The notes: generated by a model not told the origin, from the sequence alone. A stretch of DNA of 64,000 nucleotides from Tumebacillus avium (GCF_002162355.1 NZ_CP021434.1:962501-1026500), one strand, 5' to 3'. Counted from the first letter of the stretch, positions 36,748-46,606 are shown. Numbers and translations: made by a program.

Positions 36748-37314
36748 CTATTGCATCGGCCGGAGACCGGCACGCAGCGCTTCGCGTCCGCGATGGATGC
36801 GTGTTTTGACCGTCGAAACCGGCACCTCGAGTATTTCACTGATCTCCTGCAGAGACAGGTCATGCAAATATTTAAGAATCACGGCTGTGCGGTAGTTGTC
36901 GGGCAGCGCCTCGATCGCGTCCTGCACCTCTTGGCGCGCCTCGTTGCGCACCGCTGCCTGCTCCGGCGTGTCGCCGGGCGACTTCAGCCGCGAATACATG
37001 TCGCCTCCTTCGATCCCGTCCACTTCGGCATCAAGCGAGTAGTCCGCCTTTTTCTTGCGGATGCGGTCGATGCACAGATTGGTGGCGATGCGGTAGATCC
37101 AAGTCGAAAACTTGTGATTCGCATTGTACTTGTTCAAGTTCGCATACGCCCGCAAAAACGCCTCTTGTGCGATGTCCTCCGCTTCCTGCGGATTGCCGAG
37201 CATGCGGTAGCCCAGGTTGTACAACTTGTCTTTGTACAGCTCGACCAGTTCCGCAAATGCGAGGCGGTCGCCTTTTTGAGCCCGTTTCACGATACGCTGT
37301 TCAATCAGTTCCAT
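36748..37314 (-). CDS. sigW: ECF sigma factor SigW, 188 aa
   Basis: Region 2 shows YKDKLYNLGYRMLGNPQEAE and FSTWIYRIATNLCIDRIRKK; region 4 shows LPDNYRTAVILKYLHDLSLQ and the helix-turn-helix VPVSTVKTRIHRGREALR. These match the SigW group, which controls envelope-stress and antimicrobial-resistance genes. The first gene of a two-gene operon with its anti-sigma factor, preceded by its own cognate promoter. Confidence 0.95.
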   Translation of the reverse strand: MELIEQRIVKRAQKGDRLAFAELVELYKDKLYNLGYRMLGNPQEAEDIAQEAFLRAYANLNKYNANHKFSTWIYRIATNLCIDRIRKKKADYSLDAEVDGIEGGDMYSRLKSPGDTPEQAAVRNEARQEVQDAIEALPDNYRTAVILKYLHDLSLQEISEILEVPVSTVKTRIHRGREALRAGLRPMQ

Positions 37315-37351
37315 TACGTTCCTCCGCCGTGTTTAGTTCCGGCTGTCTGTA

Positions 37352-37379
37352 CATACGAACTCGCGCCGAAAAAGTTTCA
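37352..37379 (-). promoter_or_regulatory. SigW autoregulatory promoter
   Basis: On the minus strand: TGAAAC, 16-bp spacer, CGTATG, matching the SigW consensus TGAAAC-N16-CGTA. It lies about 40 bp before the sigW start codon, indicating positive autoregulation. Confidence 0.87.
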
Positions 37380-37527
37380 TGATCTTTTTTCATTTCCCTG
37401 TCTGCTAAATAATTCCTGCCAATGCATGTGGAAAATGTCGAAATCAGGCAGAAAGTATACTTATCAAGTTAGAAGGTACTTCAAGTGATTGCTAGAATTA
37501 TTTAAAACATAAAACAGGAGGTGATCT

Positions 37528-38091
37528 ATGAGTATTCGAAAATTCATAATCCCAATCACACTTTTATTACTTGTGGCGGTGCTTTCTATGGGGTACACGT
37601 CATTCCGAGTATATAAAAACAATGAAGGAATTACCCTTTCAGAAGCATTTCACTTGGGTTTCGAACGGGCCAAGGCTTGGGATTCGAACGCACAGTTGGT
37701 TGATTTAGCAAGCGTGGATGACTGGCAAGGCGGAAGCAAAGGAAAAGACGGAAAAAGAAGACATTGGAACTTTATTTTTTGCGTACCCGGCAAGCCCCAG
37801 TCACTGATCTTAACGCTGCATGATCAGGAGTTCGTCTACTCGAAGCCAGGTCACGACACGTTTACGGAGTTCATCACAGAGGCTGAACTGCAAATCGACA
37901 GCCCCGCTGCTTTAAAGGCAGCCCCAAAAAAGCAACTGCAACCCAAGGTGCAAGGCGAGTCAGAAGGATACCACTTTATCCTTCTAAAGCACAAGGGAAA
38001 AAGCATGATCATAGTCGATGGCCAAGACTCAGGAAGCAACACGAAAAAGCTATACATTGATTCAGCGTCTGGTCGGATCATCGAACTTTAA
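37528..38091 (+). CDS. Exported or membrane-anchored protein of unknown function, 187 aa
   Basis: An N-terminal hydrophobic helix (FIIPITLLLLVAVLSMGY) after MSIRK gives a membrane anchor or signal peptide without a lipobox. The rest is polar, with an apparent beta-rich C-terminus (YHFILLKHKGKSMIIVDGQD, TKKLYIDSASGRIIEL) that resembles a PepSY-like end; that resemblance is weak. AGGAGGTG precedes the ATG. A 3D-domain gene follows 20 bp later. Function unknown. Confidence 0.75.
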   Translation: MSIRKFIIPITLLLLVAVLSMGYTSFRVYKNNEGITLSEAFHLGFERAKAWDSNAQLVDLASVDDWQGGSKGKDGKRRHWNFIFCVPGKPQSLILTLHDQEFVYSKPGHDTFTEFITEAELQIDSPAALKAAPKKQLQPKVQGESEGYHFILLKHKGKSMIIVDGQDSGSNTKKLYIDSASGRIIEL

Positions 38092-38110
38092 AATCGAGAG
38101 GAGAATCGAT

Positions 38111-38450
38111 ATGAAATGTAACGGCGTATACCGGTGATTCTGGAAAATTGACCTATTACGGAACATCCCCCATCGCCCATTACACCGTGGCTGTACATCC
38201 TAAGACGTGTGGGAGCCCGACTTCAAAAACGATCTGGCCGCAAAATACAATCATTGAGCTCGATCAACCTGTCTACATCAAAGATGTTGGATATCGCTCA
38301 ACATTTCGTGTGGAAGATATGGGGGATATATACTGCAATCACGGTTTGACCGACTATTTCATCGACATCTTTTACGGAACGACCAACCAATACAACAAAA
38401 ATCGAGCATTAGAGATGTGGCAAACAAGAGGCTACACAGCTACTTATTGA
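38111..38450 (+). pseudogene. 3D-domain protein with a frameshift at its start
   Basis: The reading frame VTAYTGDSGKLTYYGTSP, YTVAVHPKT, FRVEDMG and YFIDIFYGTT matches a 3D domain (the Asp-rich lytic-transglycosylase-like barrel of YabE/YocH-type exoproteins). A good GAGAGGAGA site precedes an ATG at 38111, but from it the frame ends after eight codons; removing one A of ATGAAATGT would read MNVTAYTGDS through to the end. As it stands the domain could only begin at TTG 38148, without a ribosome binding site or a signal peptide. Either a one-base frameshift or slippage at AAA. The stop overlaps the convergent next gene. Confidence 0.55.
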
Positions 38451-38827
38451 TGTCGGGGTAATTCTCTGTGTTCGTAATTCACAACTTTCCCTCCAGATGT
38501 ATCGATGTGTATCGTTAAGGTATCGAGTCCTTCTGGAGGGTTGTGCGCCCCGATAAAGGTTTTTATTTGTACCCGTACTTTATAGTTGAAGCTTTGCTCG
38601 GGGTCCTTCTGAATGTCGAGGATTTTTGCATCAAACAAACCGTATTGCCGAACTTCCCCGTAGTACTGTTTTGTTGCCTCTGAGATGTAGGGGTTTAAGG
38701 AAGTCAGCAACACTTCCTGACAAGGTTCTTCTTTAGGATGATCATATTCAGAAAGCGCTTGTTGTGGAACAAAGATACCTGTCAGATGACAGACAAACAG
38801 AAGTACGGCTATTTTCCGCTTCATCAA
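38444..38827 (-). CDS. DUF3888-like exported protein, 127 aa
   Basis: Signal peptide MMKRKIAVLLFVCHLTGIFVP then a mature domain with CQEVLLTSLNPYISEATKQY, YGLFDAKILDI and VRVQIKTFIGAHNPPEG LDT (read as one stretch), fitting the DUF3888 family of small secreted Bacillales proteins. Function unknown. It converges with, and overlaps by 7 bp, the 3D-domain gene; AAGGAAGG lies upstream of its start. Confidence 0.7.
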   Translation of the reverse strand: MMKRKIAVLLFVCHLTGIFVPQQALSEYDHPKEEPCQEVLLTSLNPYISEATKQYYGEVRQYGLFDAKILDIQKDPEQSFNYKVRVQIKTFIGAHNPPEGLDTLTIHIDTSGGKVVNYEHRELPRHQ

Positions 38828-38896
38828 ATTAACCTTCCTTCATGTAGAATCGTACATTTGAAGGTAGGTTTTGCAAAAACTTTTCAGCTAATCCAG

Positions 38897-38930
38897 AAAA
38901 AGCCCCTTTGAGTTAATCAAAGGGGCTTTG
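38897..38930 (-). terminator. Terminator of the sulfate-assimilation operon
   Basis: AAAGCCCCTTTGA and TCAAAGGGGCTTT form a perfect 13-bp stem around GTTAA, followed on the minus strand by TTTCTGG. Confidence 0.85.
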
Positions 38931-38942
38931 GTATAAATCAAT

Positions 38943-40115
38943 TTATTTCACAGCTTCTTTTTCACGCAGGCCGCGGATCAGCACTTCGGCGACTTCCGGG
39001 CGGGTGAACTCGACGGGGAGGCTTTCTCCGGCGCGGAGCTTGGCGCGGACTTTGGTGCCGGACAGCGTGAGGTGGTCTTCTTTGCCGTGCGGGCAGGTCT
39101 TGGTCGAGGCCATCGAGCCGCACTTGGTGCAGAAGAAGCTGTGCTCGAAGGTCAGCGGCAGGATGCCGAGCTCTTCGGCGGTAAAGTTGCGGAAGATCTC
39201 CTGCGCGTCATAGGTGCCGTAGTAGTCGCCGACACCGGCATGGTCGCGGCCGACGATGAAATGCGTGCAGCCAAAGTTCTTGCGCACCATCGCGTGGAAG
39301 ATCGCTTCCCGCGGGCCGGCATAGCGCATCGCCGCCGGGAACACGCCAAAGGCGACGCGCTTCTCTGGGTAGTAATTTTTCAGGAGCACCTGGTAGCTCT
39401 CCATGCGCACATCGGCCGGGATGTCGTCCGATTTGGTTTCGCCTACCAGCGGGTTCAGGAACAGGCCGTCGACGATTTCCAAGGCGCATTTTTGGATATA
39501 TTCATGGGCGCGGTGCACCGGGTTGCGCGTTTGGAAGCCGACGACGCTGCGCCAGCCTTTTTCTGCGAACAGGGCGCGGGTTTCTTGCGGATCGAAACGG
39601 AACTCTTGGAAATCATGGTCCGACTTCTTCTCGATCAGCCAAACCGGTCCGGCGAGGTAGACGTTCGGGCGGGCAAACAGCTTTGCCACGCCCGGGTGCG
39701 CCGCGTCGGTGGTGCGGTAGACCATTTCGGCTTCACGGGCTTTGTCGGGGATGAATTTCTCGGTGACTTCCAGCGTTCCGTACGTCACCCCGTCCTCACC
39801 GACCAGCGCCACGATTTCGCCAAGCGCAATCGTTTCTGCTGTTTCTTGAGTGACCGGCAATGTGATCGGCAAACTCCAGACGGTGCCATCGGCCAGGCGC
39901 ATCGTTTCGACGACGGAAGCATAGTCCGCCTGGCCCATAAAACCGGTAAGCGGCGAAAACGCACCATTTGCAATCAGTTCCAAATCGGACAGCGCAAACG
40001 CGTCCAGCGCGACTTTTTTCGCGCTTTCGGCGATCTTTTGCTGCTCTGCGCGCTGCTCACCTGTCAGCACGCGGTTGATCAATGTTCCGCCGTGTGGCGC
40101 AATCAGTCCATTCAC
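38943..40115 (-). CDS. sat: Sulfate adenylyltransferase (ATP sulfurylase), 390 aa
   Basis: Makes adenylylsulfate from sulfate and ATP. Family blocks: [10 protein letters not shown], the active-site [15 protein letters not shown] (QxRNP and HxxH), [12 protein letters not shown] and a C-terminal zinc-finger-like [17 protein letters not shown]. The long frame starts at 40166, but GTG 40115 has GGGAGGT nine bases upstream and gives the canonical N-terminus [10 protein letters not shown]. Third gene of a cysH-permease-sat unit. Confidence 0.95.
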   Translation of the reverse strand: MNGLIAPHGGTLINRVLTGEQRAEQQKIAESAKKVALDAFALSDLELIANGAFSPLTGFMGQADYASVVETMRLADGTVWSLPITLPVTQETAETIALGEIVALVGEDGVTYGTLEVTEKFIPDKAREAEMVYRTTDAAHPGVAKLFARPNVYLAGPVWLIEKKSDHDFQEFRFDPQETRALFAEKGWRSVVGFQTRNPVHRAHEYIQKCALEIVDGLFLNPLVGETKSDDIPADVRMESYQVLLKNYYPEKRVAFGVFPAAMRYAGPREAIFHAMVRKNFGCTHFIVGRDHAGVGDYYGTYDAQEIFRNFTAEELGILPLTFEHSFFCTKCGSMASTKTCPHGKEDHLTLSGTKVRAKLRAGESLPVEFTRPEVAEVLIRGLREKEAVK

Positions 40116-40162
40116 TCGTACAGACCTCCCAGACGTTATTGAACGCATCAGTTTGAACTCCA

Positions 40163-40933
40163 TCAATTAAACAGCATCTTGAATCCGGACAGGAAAATCA
40201 TCAAAAACAGGCAGGAGCGCACGGCAACCTCCGGGATTTTCAGCGACATGCGGCTGCCGAGCAGAATGCCCGGGATCGAACCGATCAGCAAGGAGCCGAC
40301 GAGCGGCAGGTTGACGTTGCCGATGGCCAGATGGGCCAGCCCGGCGACGCCGGTGACCAGCACGGCCTGCACGATGTCGGTGCCGACCAGCCGCGACGCC
40401 GCGACCGGGTAGATCAGCAGCAGGAAGGCCATGAACAACGTGCCGGAGCCAACCGAGGTCATACCGACGATAAAGCCGCCGATCAGTCCGAGCGTGATCA
40501 TCTTGCGCTTATCCGCCTTGATCGGTTCGGCGTTATCCGCCGCATGTTTCTGCTTTTTGAACATGCGGAAGACCATCACGAACGCGATCAAAAGGTAGGT
40601 GAAGCCAAGCATGCGCCCGACGATCCCTTCCACGCTGTCCATATACAGGCTCTGCAGGTACAAGATCGTCATCGAGCCGAGAAAAGCGCCGGGCACGCTC
40701 CCGATCGAGAGCAACTTGACGACTTTCCAGTCGACCGTCTTTTGACGCCAGTGCTGATACCCGCCAAAGATCTTGGTGATCGACGCGTAGAGCAGGTCGG
40801 TGCCTACCGCCACGGTCGGCGCCACCCCGAACAGAAAGATCATCATCGGGGTCATGATCAGACCCCCGCCCATCCCCGTCAACCCAATTAACAATCCGAC
40901 GACGAAACCGCCCAACGATACTTCCCAACTCAT
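40163..40933 (-). CDS. TauE/SafE-family permease, 256 aa
   Basis: Integral membrane protein with about eight helices. The two-fold repeated family motif appears as [20 protein letters not shown] and [20 protein letters not shown]. Members carry sulfite, sulfate or organosulfur anions. Lying between cysH and sat it may act as a sulfate importer or a sulfite exporter; the direction cannot be read from sequence. Confidence 0.88.
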   Translation of the reverse strand: MSWEVSLGGFVVGLLIGLTGMGGGLIMTPMMIFLFGVAPTVAVGTDLLYASITKIFGGYQHWRQKTVDWKVVKLLSIGSVPGAFLGSMTILYLQSLYMDSVEGIVGRMLGFTYLLIAFVMVFRMFKKQKHAADNAEPIKADKRKMITLGLIGGFIVGMTSVGSGTLFMAFLLLIYPVAASRLVGTDIVQAVLVTGVAGLAHLAIGNVNLPLVGSLLIGSIPGILLGSRMSLKIPEVAVRSCLFLMIFLSGFKMLFN

Positions 40934-41018
40934 TCAACTACCTCCTGTCGCAAGGCAAAAACGCAAGGATGTTAAGCGTCGACGGGGTGAGAGATGTCTC
41001 ATGCTGCGTCTCGTGCGC

Positions 41019-41720
41019 TTATTGGTGCAACCCGCACTCCGTCTTCTCATGTCCTGCCCAGCGTCCTGCGCGCGGGTCTTCGCCCGGCTTGACCGCACGG
41101 GTGCAATGGATGCAGCCGATGGACGGATATCCTTGGTCATGCATTTTGTTGTACGGCACTTCATGGGCCGCGATGTAATCCCAGACTTGTTTGTCCGTCC
41201 ACATGACGATCGGGTTGAACTTGACGAGGTTGAACTTGGTGTCGAGCTCGACCACGCCTGAGTTGGCACGGGTCGGCGACTGCTCGCGGCGAATCCCGGT
41301 GATCCAAGCGTCCAGTTCGCCAAGCGCGCGCTGCAGCGGCTCAACTTTGCGGATGCCGCAGCAGCCGTTCGGGTCGCTTTTCCAGAGTTCTGCGCCGCGC
41401 TGTTCGGACTGCTCTTCCAACGTCAGGAGCGGGGAGTATTTGATCAGGTTGGCCTTGTATTTTTCAAGGATGCGGTCACGCACCTCATACGTTTCTTCAA
41501 AGAGGAGATCCGTATCGAGATAGAAAATCTTCGCGTCCGGCTTGATTTTGACGATCATGTCGACGATCGCCACGTCTTCCGCGCCAAAGCTGCAGGCAAA
41601 CGAGATGTTTTCCACCTTGTCAAAAGCCAGCTTCAAGATCTCTTCCGGGCTTTTGTTCAGGAACTCTTCATTCAAACGTGCTACTTCTTCTGCGGACAAA
41701 ACAAACGACTTTGTGCTCAT
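41019..41720 (-). CDS. cysH: Adenylylsulfate reductase, CysH family, 233 aa
   Basis: Reduces adenylylsulfate to sulfite with thioredoxin. SFACSFGAEDVAIVDMI is the PP-loop region. The presence of CC (GCCGIRKVEPL) and CxxC (CIHC) indicates a [4Fe-4S] cluster and therefore APS rather than PAPS specificity; the C-terminal ECGLH supplies the catalytic cysteine. Consistent with this, no APS kinase gene is seen nearby. First gene of the sulfate operon; AGGAGGAGAG precedes the ATG. Confidence 0.93.
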   Translation of the reverse strand: MSTKSFVLSAEEVARLNEEFLNKSPEEILKLAFDKVENISFACSFGAEDVAIVDMIVKIKPDAKIFYLDTDLLFEETYEVRDRILEKYKANLIKYSPLLTLEEQSEQRGAELWKSDPNGCCGIRKVEPLQRALGELDAWITGIRREQSPTRANSGVVELDTKFNLVKFNPIVMWTDKQVWDYIAAHEVPYNKMHDQGYPSIGCIHCTRAVKPGEDPRAGRWAGHEKTECGLHQ

Positions 41721-41773
41721 CCTCTACACTCTCCTCCTGCATTTTCGATGAATAACAAACCCTTATCCTCCGA

Positions 41774-41788
41774 ATAAGGATTCCTTAT
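41774..41788. promoter_or_regulatory. Palindromic operator upstream of cysH
   Basis: ATAAGGATTCCTTAT is a 7-bp perfect inverted repeat around one base, with a further CCTTAT half-site at 41761-41766. Placed about 55 bp before cysH it is a good candidate for a CymR/Rrf2-type sulfur repressor site; the regulator is inferred, not shown. Confidence 0.55.
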
Positions 41789-41975
41789 ATCAGAGACAAA
41801 AAAAGCAGTCCCCTCTGCATCGAGATGACGTATGCCTAACTCCAACCCTGTTTTAAGATATACATGACTAGGGCGAAGCGTTCCCAAATCGGGCAATCGT
41901 CTAATTCCTTATTTACAACTCGGATTAAGGGTATTTGCTAAAAGAAGTATAAACCCTCTCCCATATTCCGTCAAT

Positions 41976-42004
41976 AAAAAAAGCACCCATTCCGGGTGCT
42001 TTTC
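41976..42004 (-). terminator. Terminator after arginase
   Basis: AGCACCC and GGGTGCT around ATTCC, then TTTTTTTATT on the minus strand. Confidence 0.87.
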
Positions 42005-42016
42005 TGGTGATTGCGA

Positions 42017-42916
42017 TTACATGACCGATTCGCCGAGCAAGGAGCAGACCAAGTCGACGGCGGTGCGGGCGGTGATGTTGTGCTCGTCGAGGATCGGGTT
42101 GACTTCGACGAGGTCGCAGGAGACGACTTTGCCCGATTGGTAGAGCATCTCCATCGCGAGGTGGCCTTCGCGGTAGGTGACGCCGCCGAGCACCGGGGTG
42201 CCGACGCCCGGGCACATGTCCGGGTCGATCGAGTCGAGGTCGAGCGACAGGTGGATGCCTTCGGTGCCTTCGGAAGCGATGCGGATCGCTTCTTCCATCA
42301 CTTTGGCGATCCCGATCTTGTCGATCTCATGCATCGTGAAGCAGGTGATGCCGTGCTGTTTGATCAGTTGGCGCTCTTCCGGGTCGATCGAACGCGCGCC
42401 GACGATGACGACGTTCTCCGGGCGCAGTTTCGGCGCGAAACCGGCGATGTTGACCAGCTTTTCGTTGCCAAGGCCGATGCAAGTCGCCAGCGGCATGCCG
42501 TGGATGTTGCCCGACGGGGTGGTGTCTTCGGTGTTCATGTCGCCGTGCGCGTCAAACCAGATCACGCCAAGCTTCTTGACATGCTGCGCCACACCGGCGA
42601 TCGAACCGATCGAGATCGAGTGGTCGCCGCCGAGGATGATCGGGAAATGCCCTTGCCCCATCGTGTCGCTCACCTTGGAGGCGAGATCTTCGGAAACTTG
42701 TGCCACTTCCGGCAGGTACTTCAGCTTTTCATTGTCGATCCCATGCGTCTCTGCGGTCGGCACATTGATGTTGCCTTGGTCTTTCACGGTCAATCCGAGG
42801 CGCTCGATGCGCTCTTTCACGCTGGCGTAGCGGATCGCGTACGGACCCATGTCGACGCCGCGGCGGCCTTGGCCGAGGTCCATCGGGACGCCGATGATGC
42901 TTACCGTCTTTTTCAT
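42017..42916 (-). CDS. rocF: Arginase, 299 aa
   Basis: Hydrolyses arginine to ornithine and urea with two Mn ions. All three ureohydrolase metal motifs are intact: GGDHSIS, DAHGDMN and SLDLDSIDP; GVTYREGHLAMEML and the length are typical of bacterial RocF. A stand-alone gene with its own terminator. GGAGGACCAC precedes the ATG. Confidence 0.96.
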   Translation of the reverse strand: MKKTVSIIGVPMDLGQGRRGVDMGPYAIRYASVKERIERLGLTVKDQGNINVPTAETHGIDNEKLKYLPEVAQVSEDLASKVSDTMGQGHFPIILGGDHSISIGSIAGVAQHVKKLGVIWFDAHGDMNTEDTTPSGNIHGMPLATCIGLGNEKLVNIAGFAPKLRPENVVIVGARSIDPEERQLIKQHGITCFTMHEIDKIGIAKVMEEAIRIASEGTEGIHLSLDLDSIDPDMCPGVGTPVLGGVTYREGHLAMEMLYQSGKVVSCDLVEVNPILDEHNITARTAVDLVCSLLGESVM

Positions 42917-42965
42917 CTATGTGGTCCTCCTTTTCAGCATCTTGCTGGTATGTAGAACAGGCTTA

Positions 42966-45476
42966 TTATGTCCTTTTTATCATACCATATTTTTCTGCGC
43001 TCAAATCGACGAGACCCGTCCGGCCTGCGCCCATCTGCTGCAGACGCTCCACTTCCTGCTCGCGGCAGGTGAAGAGGAAGATCTGGCGGTTGTCCGCTTC
43101 TTCGAGCAGCACATCATACACCGCATCGAGACGCCCGTCGTCGTAGCGGCGGAACGGCTCGTCGAGCAGCAAGGGCAGTTGTTCCCCGCCGGGGATCATC
43201 CAGCCGGAAAGCGCAAAGCCCAACGCAAAGGTGATCTGGTCCATCGTGCCCGCAGACAAGGAGGACAGCTCCACCGTGTAGCCGGAGTCGGGCGAGATGG
43301 TGGTGATCGCCTCTTCGCGGTCAAGATATACTTCCTGATAGCGCCCGCCGGTGATCCGCGAAGTCACATCGGACAGCCCGCCGGCAAAACGCGGCGCGAT
43401 CGCCTGATAAAGCTCTTCTTTCACTTCGCTCCACAGCTCTTGCGCGATGCTCAGTGCTTCGCGCTCTTCGGTGATGCTCTTCAAGGCTTCTTCTGCCCGC
43501 TCCATTTCCAGCAAAAGGTCGGCCGGGGAGGATGCTCCCTCCTGCAGCGTTTCGTAGCGGGTGCTGGCGGCGGCGTAGGTGGACTTTTTCTCCAGCAAAA
43601 CGCGCTCCGCTGTCCGCCACGACTCGTACCAGCGCTCCACTTCTTCACTGCTCACCGACTCCTGCATCAAAAGCGACGGCGGTGCTGGCTGGATGCCAAG
43701 TTTTTCGGCGATCTCGACGTAGCGCTGGAGGTCTTTGTCGAGCAGTTGCAGTTCGTGCTGCAAGTCTGCCTGTTCGCGCTCCCAGACCAGCCCCTGCTCT
43801 TTGCGGCGGCGGGACTCTTCGAAGCGCGCTTCCCATGTTTCGATCTCGCGGCGCAACGCTTCGTTATCGAAGGACGCCGCCTGCGACTCTTCGCCGCCGA
43901 TGACGCGCAAAACGCGGCGGGCGATGATGTCGCGCTCGGAGTTGGCGCGGTTGTATTCGCCTTGGAGCCATTGGAACTGCTTGTCGTACAAGGAGACCTG
44001 ATGGCGCGCTTTGAGCAGGTCGTTCCACTTTTGGCGGAACTGGCGCGGGGTGTCGACACCAAAGTCGGCGAGCTGTTGCTGCAGGGACGCTTCGAGACGC
44101 TCCTGCTCGGCCGACATCGCTTCCTGTTCGAGCTCGGCGCTTTTCTGCTGCTGCTTCCACGCTTCGATCTCCGCCGTCAGCTTGCCTGCGGAAAAATAGG
44201 AGAAAGCGGCGAAAAACAAGGCGAGGAGCAGCAAGATGCCCAGGTAGAGCTGCCAGAAGGTCAGCGGGACGGCGATCACAGCGGCGATGGCGCCAAGCAT
44301 CAGATTGCGTTTGGCTGTGGCGAGACGCGCTTCGAGCCCGGACAGTTCGGCCTCGTCTCGCGGGAGGGTGCCCTGCTCGTTGTGCTGCTCGTACCATTCT
44401 AAGCGGCTCGCTGTCTGCTCCAGCTGGGTGAGTTTGCTTTCGTCCATCGTTTTGTATTGTGCAGCGTAGGCGGCCGCTTCCCGGGACTCGTCTTCGAGCA
44501 CTTGCAGGCGCTTTTGGTAGGAGTCGGTCTCCTGCTTAGCCGTGACGAGCCGCTGGAAGTCTTGCTGGACGTCGCGGAATGCTTCTTCGTTGAGACCAAG
44601 CGGCGCGAGCGCGGCGTTGGCTGCTACCGCTTCTTCGAGCTGCAGCAACCGTCCGGCCAGTTCGCCGCGGCGGGCTTCCTGCACGTTGAGGAACAGGGAG
44701 AGCTTGTCGCCGAGCTCGCGGCGCAGGCGCTGCTCGTCATGGACCGCTTCCTGCCACTCGGCCGCTTCGCCTTCTGCGTTCAGGCGGGCGTCGCGCTGGG
44801 AAGTTTCTTGGCTGAGCGCGTCTTGGTAGGCTTTTTTCAACTCGTCGCGCTGTTTGATCGCCAAGCCAAGCGGCTTGGTGCCGGCCCGTTCGGTGCCGAT
44901 CGCATCGAGGCGCTTGGCGATCGCTTCTTCCGCATCGCGGATGCGTGACTGCTCGGGGATCATCAGCTCTTCGGCAGCGCCGCCTTGGGAGTGGCGCACG
45001 CTTTCCCGCAGCCATGATGCCCGCTCGCGCTCATCGACCGGGCCGATGCAGAGCGTGTTGACAAAAAGTTCGCGGTCCGCGCCGGTCAGCTCTTTGGCGA
45101 AGGCGAGCTCTTTGTTGGAATCGACCGCAAACCGCTTGGTGACTTCTTCGCCGGTGTCCTGGCGGTAGACGCGCACCCATTCGTCTTCTTTGCGCAGGGA
45201 GCGCTCGATGCGGTAGGTGACGCCGTCCTGCTCAACCCAGAGGATGCCGCCGTAGGGGCTGCCTTGCCAAGGGCGGTATTTGGCTTCTTCTTCTAAATAG
45301 ACGGCACGCTTGCGGCCCGGCTTTTTCATGCCGTAGAGCATGGCGACGAGGAACTGCTGCAGGGTGGATTTGCCCGCTTCGTTTTGGCCGTAGATGATGT
45401 TCAGGCCTTGGTCGAAGGAGAAGCTGACCCCGCTGTAGCGGCCGAAGCCGTCGATCTGTGCTTTGAGGATTCTCAT
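42966..45476 (-). CDS. YhaN-like SbcC/RecN-type AAA ATPase, 836 aa
   Basis: N-terminal ATPase half with Walker A GQNEAGKST, long coiled coils over about residues 190-720, and a C-terminal half with signature LSAGTMDQITFALGFALSG and Walker B LPLLLDEPFRRYDD. The middle has a hydrophobic pair, LMLGAIAAVIAVPLTFWQL and ILLLLALFFAAF, that marks the membrane-inserted YhaN type rather than cytosolic SbcC. It overlaps the partner nuclease gene by 4 bp. Together they form a Rad50/Mre11-like pair. Confidence 0.88.
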   Translation of the reverse strand: MRILKAQIDGFGRYSGVSFSFDQGLNIIYGQNEAGKSTLQQFLVAMLYGMKKPGRKRAVYLEEEAKYRPWQGSPYGGILWVEQDGVTYRIERSLRKEDEWVRVYRQDTGEEVTKRFAVDSNKELAFAKELTGADRELFVNTLCIGPVDERERASWLRESVRHSQGGAAEELMIPEQSRIRDAEEAIAKRLDAIGTERAGTKPLGLAIKQRDELKKAYQDALSQETSQRDARLNAEGEAAEWQEAVHDEQRLRRELGDKLSLFLNVQEARRGELAGRLLQLEEAVAANAALAPLGLNEEAFRDVQQDFQRLVTAKQETDSYQKRLQVLEDESREAAAYAAQYKTMDESKLTQLEQTASRLEWYEQHNEQGTLPRDEAELSGLEARLATAKRNLMLGAIAAVIAVPLTFWQLYLGILLLLALFFAAFSYFSAGKLTAEIEAWKQQQKSAELEQEAMSAEQERLEASLQQQLADFGVDTPRQFRQKWNDLLKARHQVSLYDKQFQWLQGEYNRANSERDIIARRVLRVIGGEESQAASFDNEALRREIETWEARFEESRRRKEQGLVWEREQADLQHELQLLDKDLQRYVEIAEKLGIQPAPPSLLMQESVSSEEVERWYESWRTAERVLLEKKSTYAAASTRYETLQEGASSPADLLLEMERAEEALKSITEEREALSIAQELWSEVKEELYQAIAPRFAGGLSDVTSRITGGRYQEVYLDREEAITTISPDSGYTVELSSLSAGTMDQITFALGFALSGWMIPGGEQLPLLLDEPFRRYDDGRLDAVYDVLLEEADNRQIFLFTCREQEVERLQQMGAGRTGLVDLSAEKYGMIKRT

Positions 45477-46606
45477 GCATTCACCACCTTGCCGCGTTCG
45501 TAGGCGAGCAGGCCAAGCTGCAAGGCCCGCTCGAGGGTGCGGCGTTTTGCTTCGTCCGTTTCGTTGTCGAGCCGTTCGCGGAGCCGGGCCACGTACCTGC
45601 CTTGGGCAGAGTGGGCAGCAAATGCGTCGCCGTCGATGTCGGGATGGGTGGCATCGGTGAGGCGCAGGTGGTACGCCGTGCCTTGGAGGCGCTCCAGCAG
45701 GTCGTCGCGGTCGAGGATCAGGCTGGGGTCGAGCGCGCCGGAGAGCGTGATTTCGAGCAGGTCGCGGCCTTTGGACTCGGCAGGCACCGCTCCGTTCACT
45801 TTTTCGACGATGTCAAAAAGGGACTGGGCGCCGCTGATGTCGACGTCGAGAAGGCGGTACGCTCGTTGTGCTAAGGGCAGCCATTCGACGCGTGCGCCGC
45901 CGCGGGTGACTTCGAGCAGGAAGGCGCCGTGTTCGCCGGGCTCGTCGTAGCCGAGCGGTTCGAGGGAACCGGAGTAGGCTGCTTGCATCAGACCCGCTTC
46001 GTCGAGCAGGACGTTCGCTTGGTGGTAATGGCCAAATGCGGCGTAGTCGGCGCCGATGTTGCGCACGTCTACGGCGGTGATCGGCAGGTACGGGGTGCCT
46101 TCAGGCGCTTCGAAGGAACCGTGGATCATCACGATATGCAAGCCTCCGTCTTGGGGGACTTGGTAGTTTTGGAAGGGATTTTCGCGGAGCCATCTGGCTC
46201 CATAACCGTAGCCGTGTACGGTCAAATTGTAAGTTTCAAATGTTACAGCCCCAACTTCCGGGCCGAAGATATGCACATTGTCGGACCACTCCCCATAGGA
46301 ATACGGGCCGCCCGCTTGCAGACAGTCATGGTTGCCCGGCGTGATCAGCACGGGCCGGTTGAGCCCGGCGAGCAATTGGCGCACTTCCACCACTTCCGCT
46401 TCCGACACCCACTCCGCTTCGAAGAGATCGCCGGTGAGCAGCAAAATTTCTGCTTTCTGCTCGACGACCGCCTCGACCAGCTTGCGGAAGGTGCCGAGCA
46501 GTTCGCGCCGTCTTTTGCGCGCCTTTTCGACCGGAAAACCACTCCCGGAAAACGGCGTGCCAAGGTGCAGATCTCCTGCTTGCATGATTCGAACCACTTC
46601 GCGCAT
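45473..46606 (-). CDS. YhaO-like DNA exonuclease (SbcD/Mre11-type), 377 aa
   Basis: Calcineurin-like metallophosphatase with MQAGDLHLG, LLTGDLFE, TPGNHDC, IHGSF and FGHYH, the five metal blocks of SbcD/Mre11. The frame is open back to 46768, but the ATG at 46606 follows AAAGGAG and begins right before the first metal motif, as the family does. Works with the adjacent YhaN-like ATPase, presumably in DNA end processing. Confidence 0.9.
   Translation of the reverse strand: MREVVRIMQAGDLHLGTPFSGSGFPVEKARKRRRELLGTFRKLVEAVVEQKAEILLLTGDLFEAEWVSEAEVVEVRQLLAGLNRPVLITPGNHDCLQAGGPYSYGEWSDNVHIFGPEVGAVTFETYNLTVHGYGYGARWLRENPFQNYQVPQDGGLHIVMIHGSFEAPEGTPYLPITAVDVRNIGADYAAFGHYHQANVLLDEAGLMQAAYSGSLEPLGYDEPGEHGAFLLEVTRGGARVEWLPLAQRAYRLLDVDISGAQSLFDIVEKVNGAVPAESKGRDLLEITLSGALDPSLILDRDDLLERLQGTAYHLRLTDATHPDIDGDAFAAHSAQGRYVARLRERLDNETDEAKRRTLERALQLGLLAYERGKVVNA

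Noticed and set aside
42849..44402. A 517-residue plus-strand open frame opposite the YhaN gene
   Set aside because: GC-rich antisense frame with no motif; the minus strand encodes an intact ATPase.
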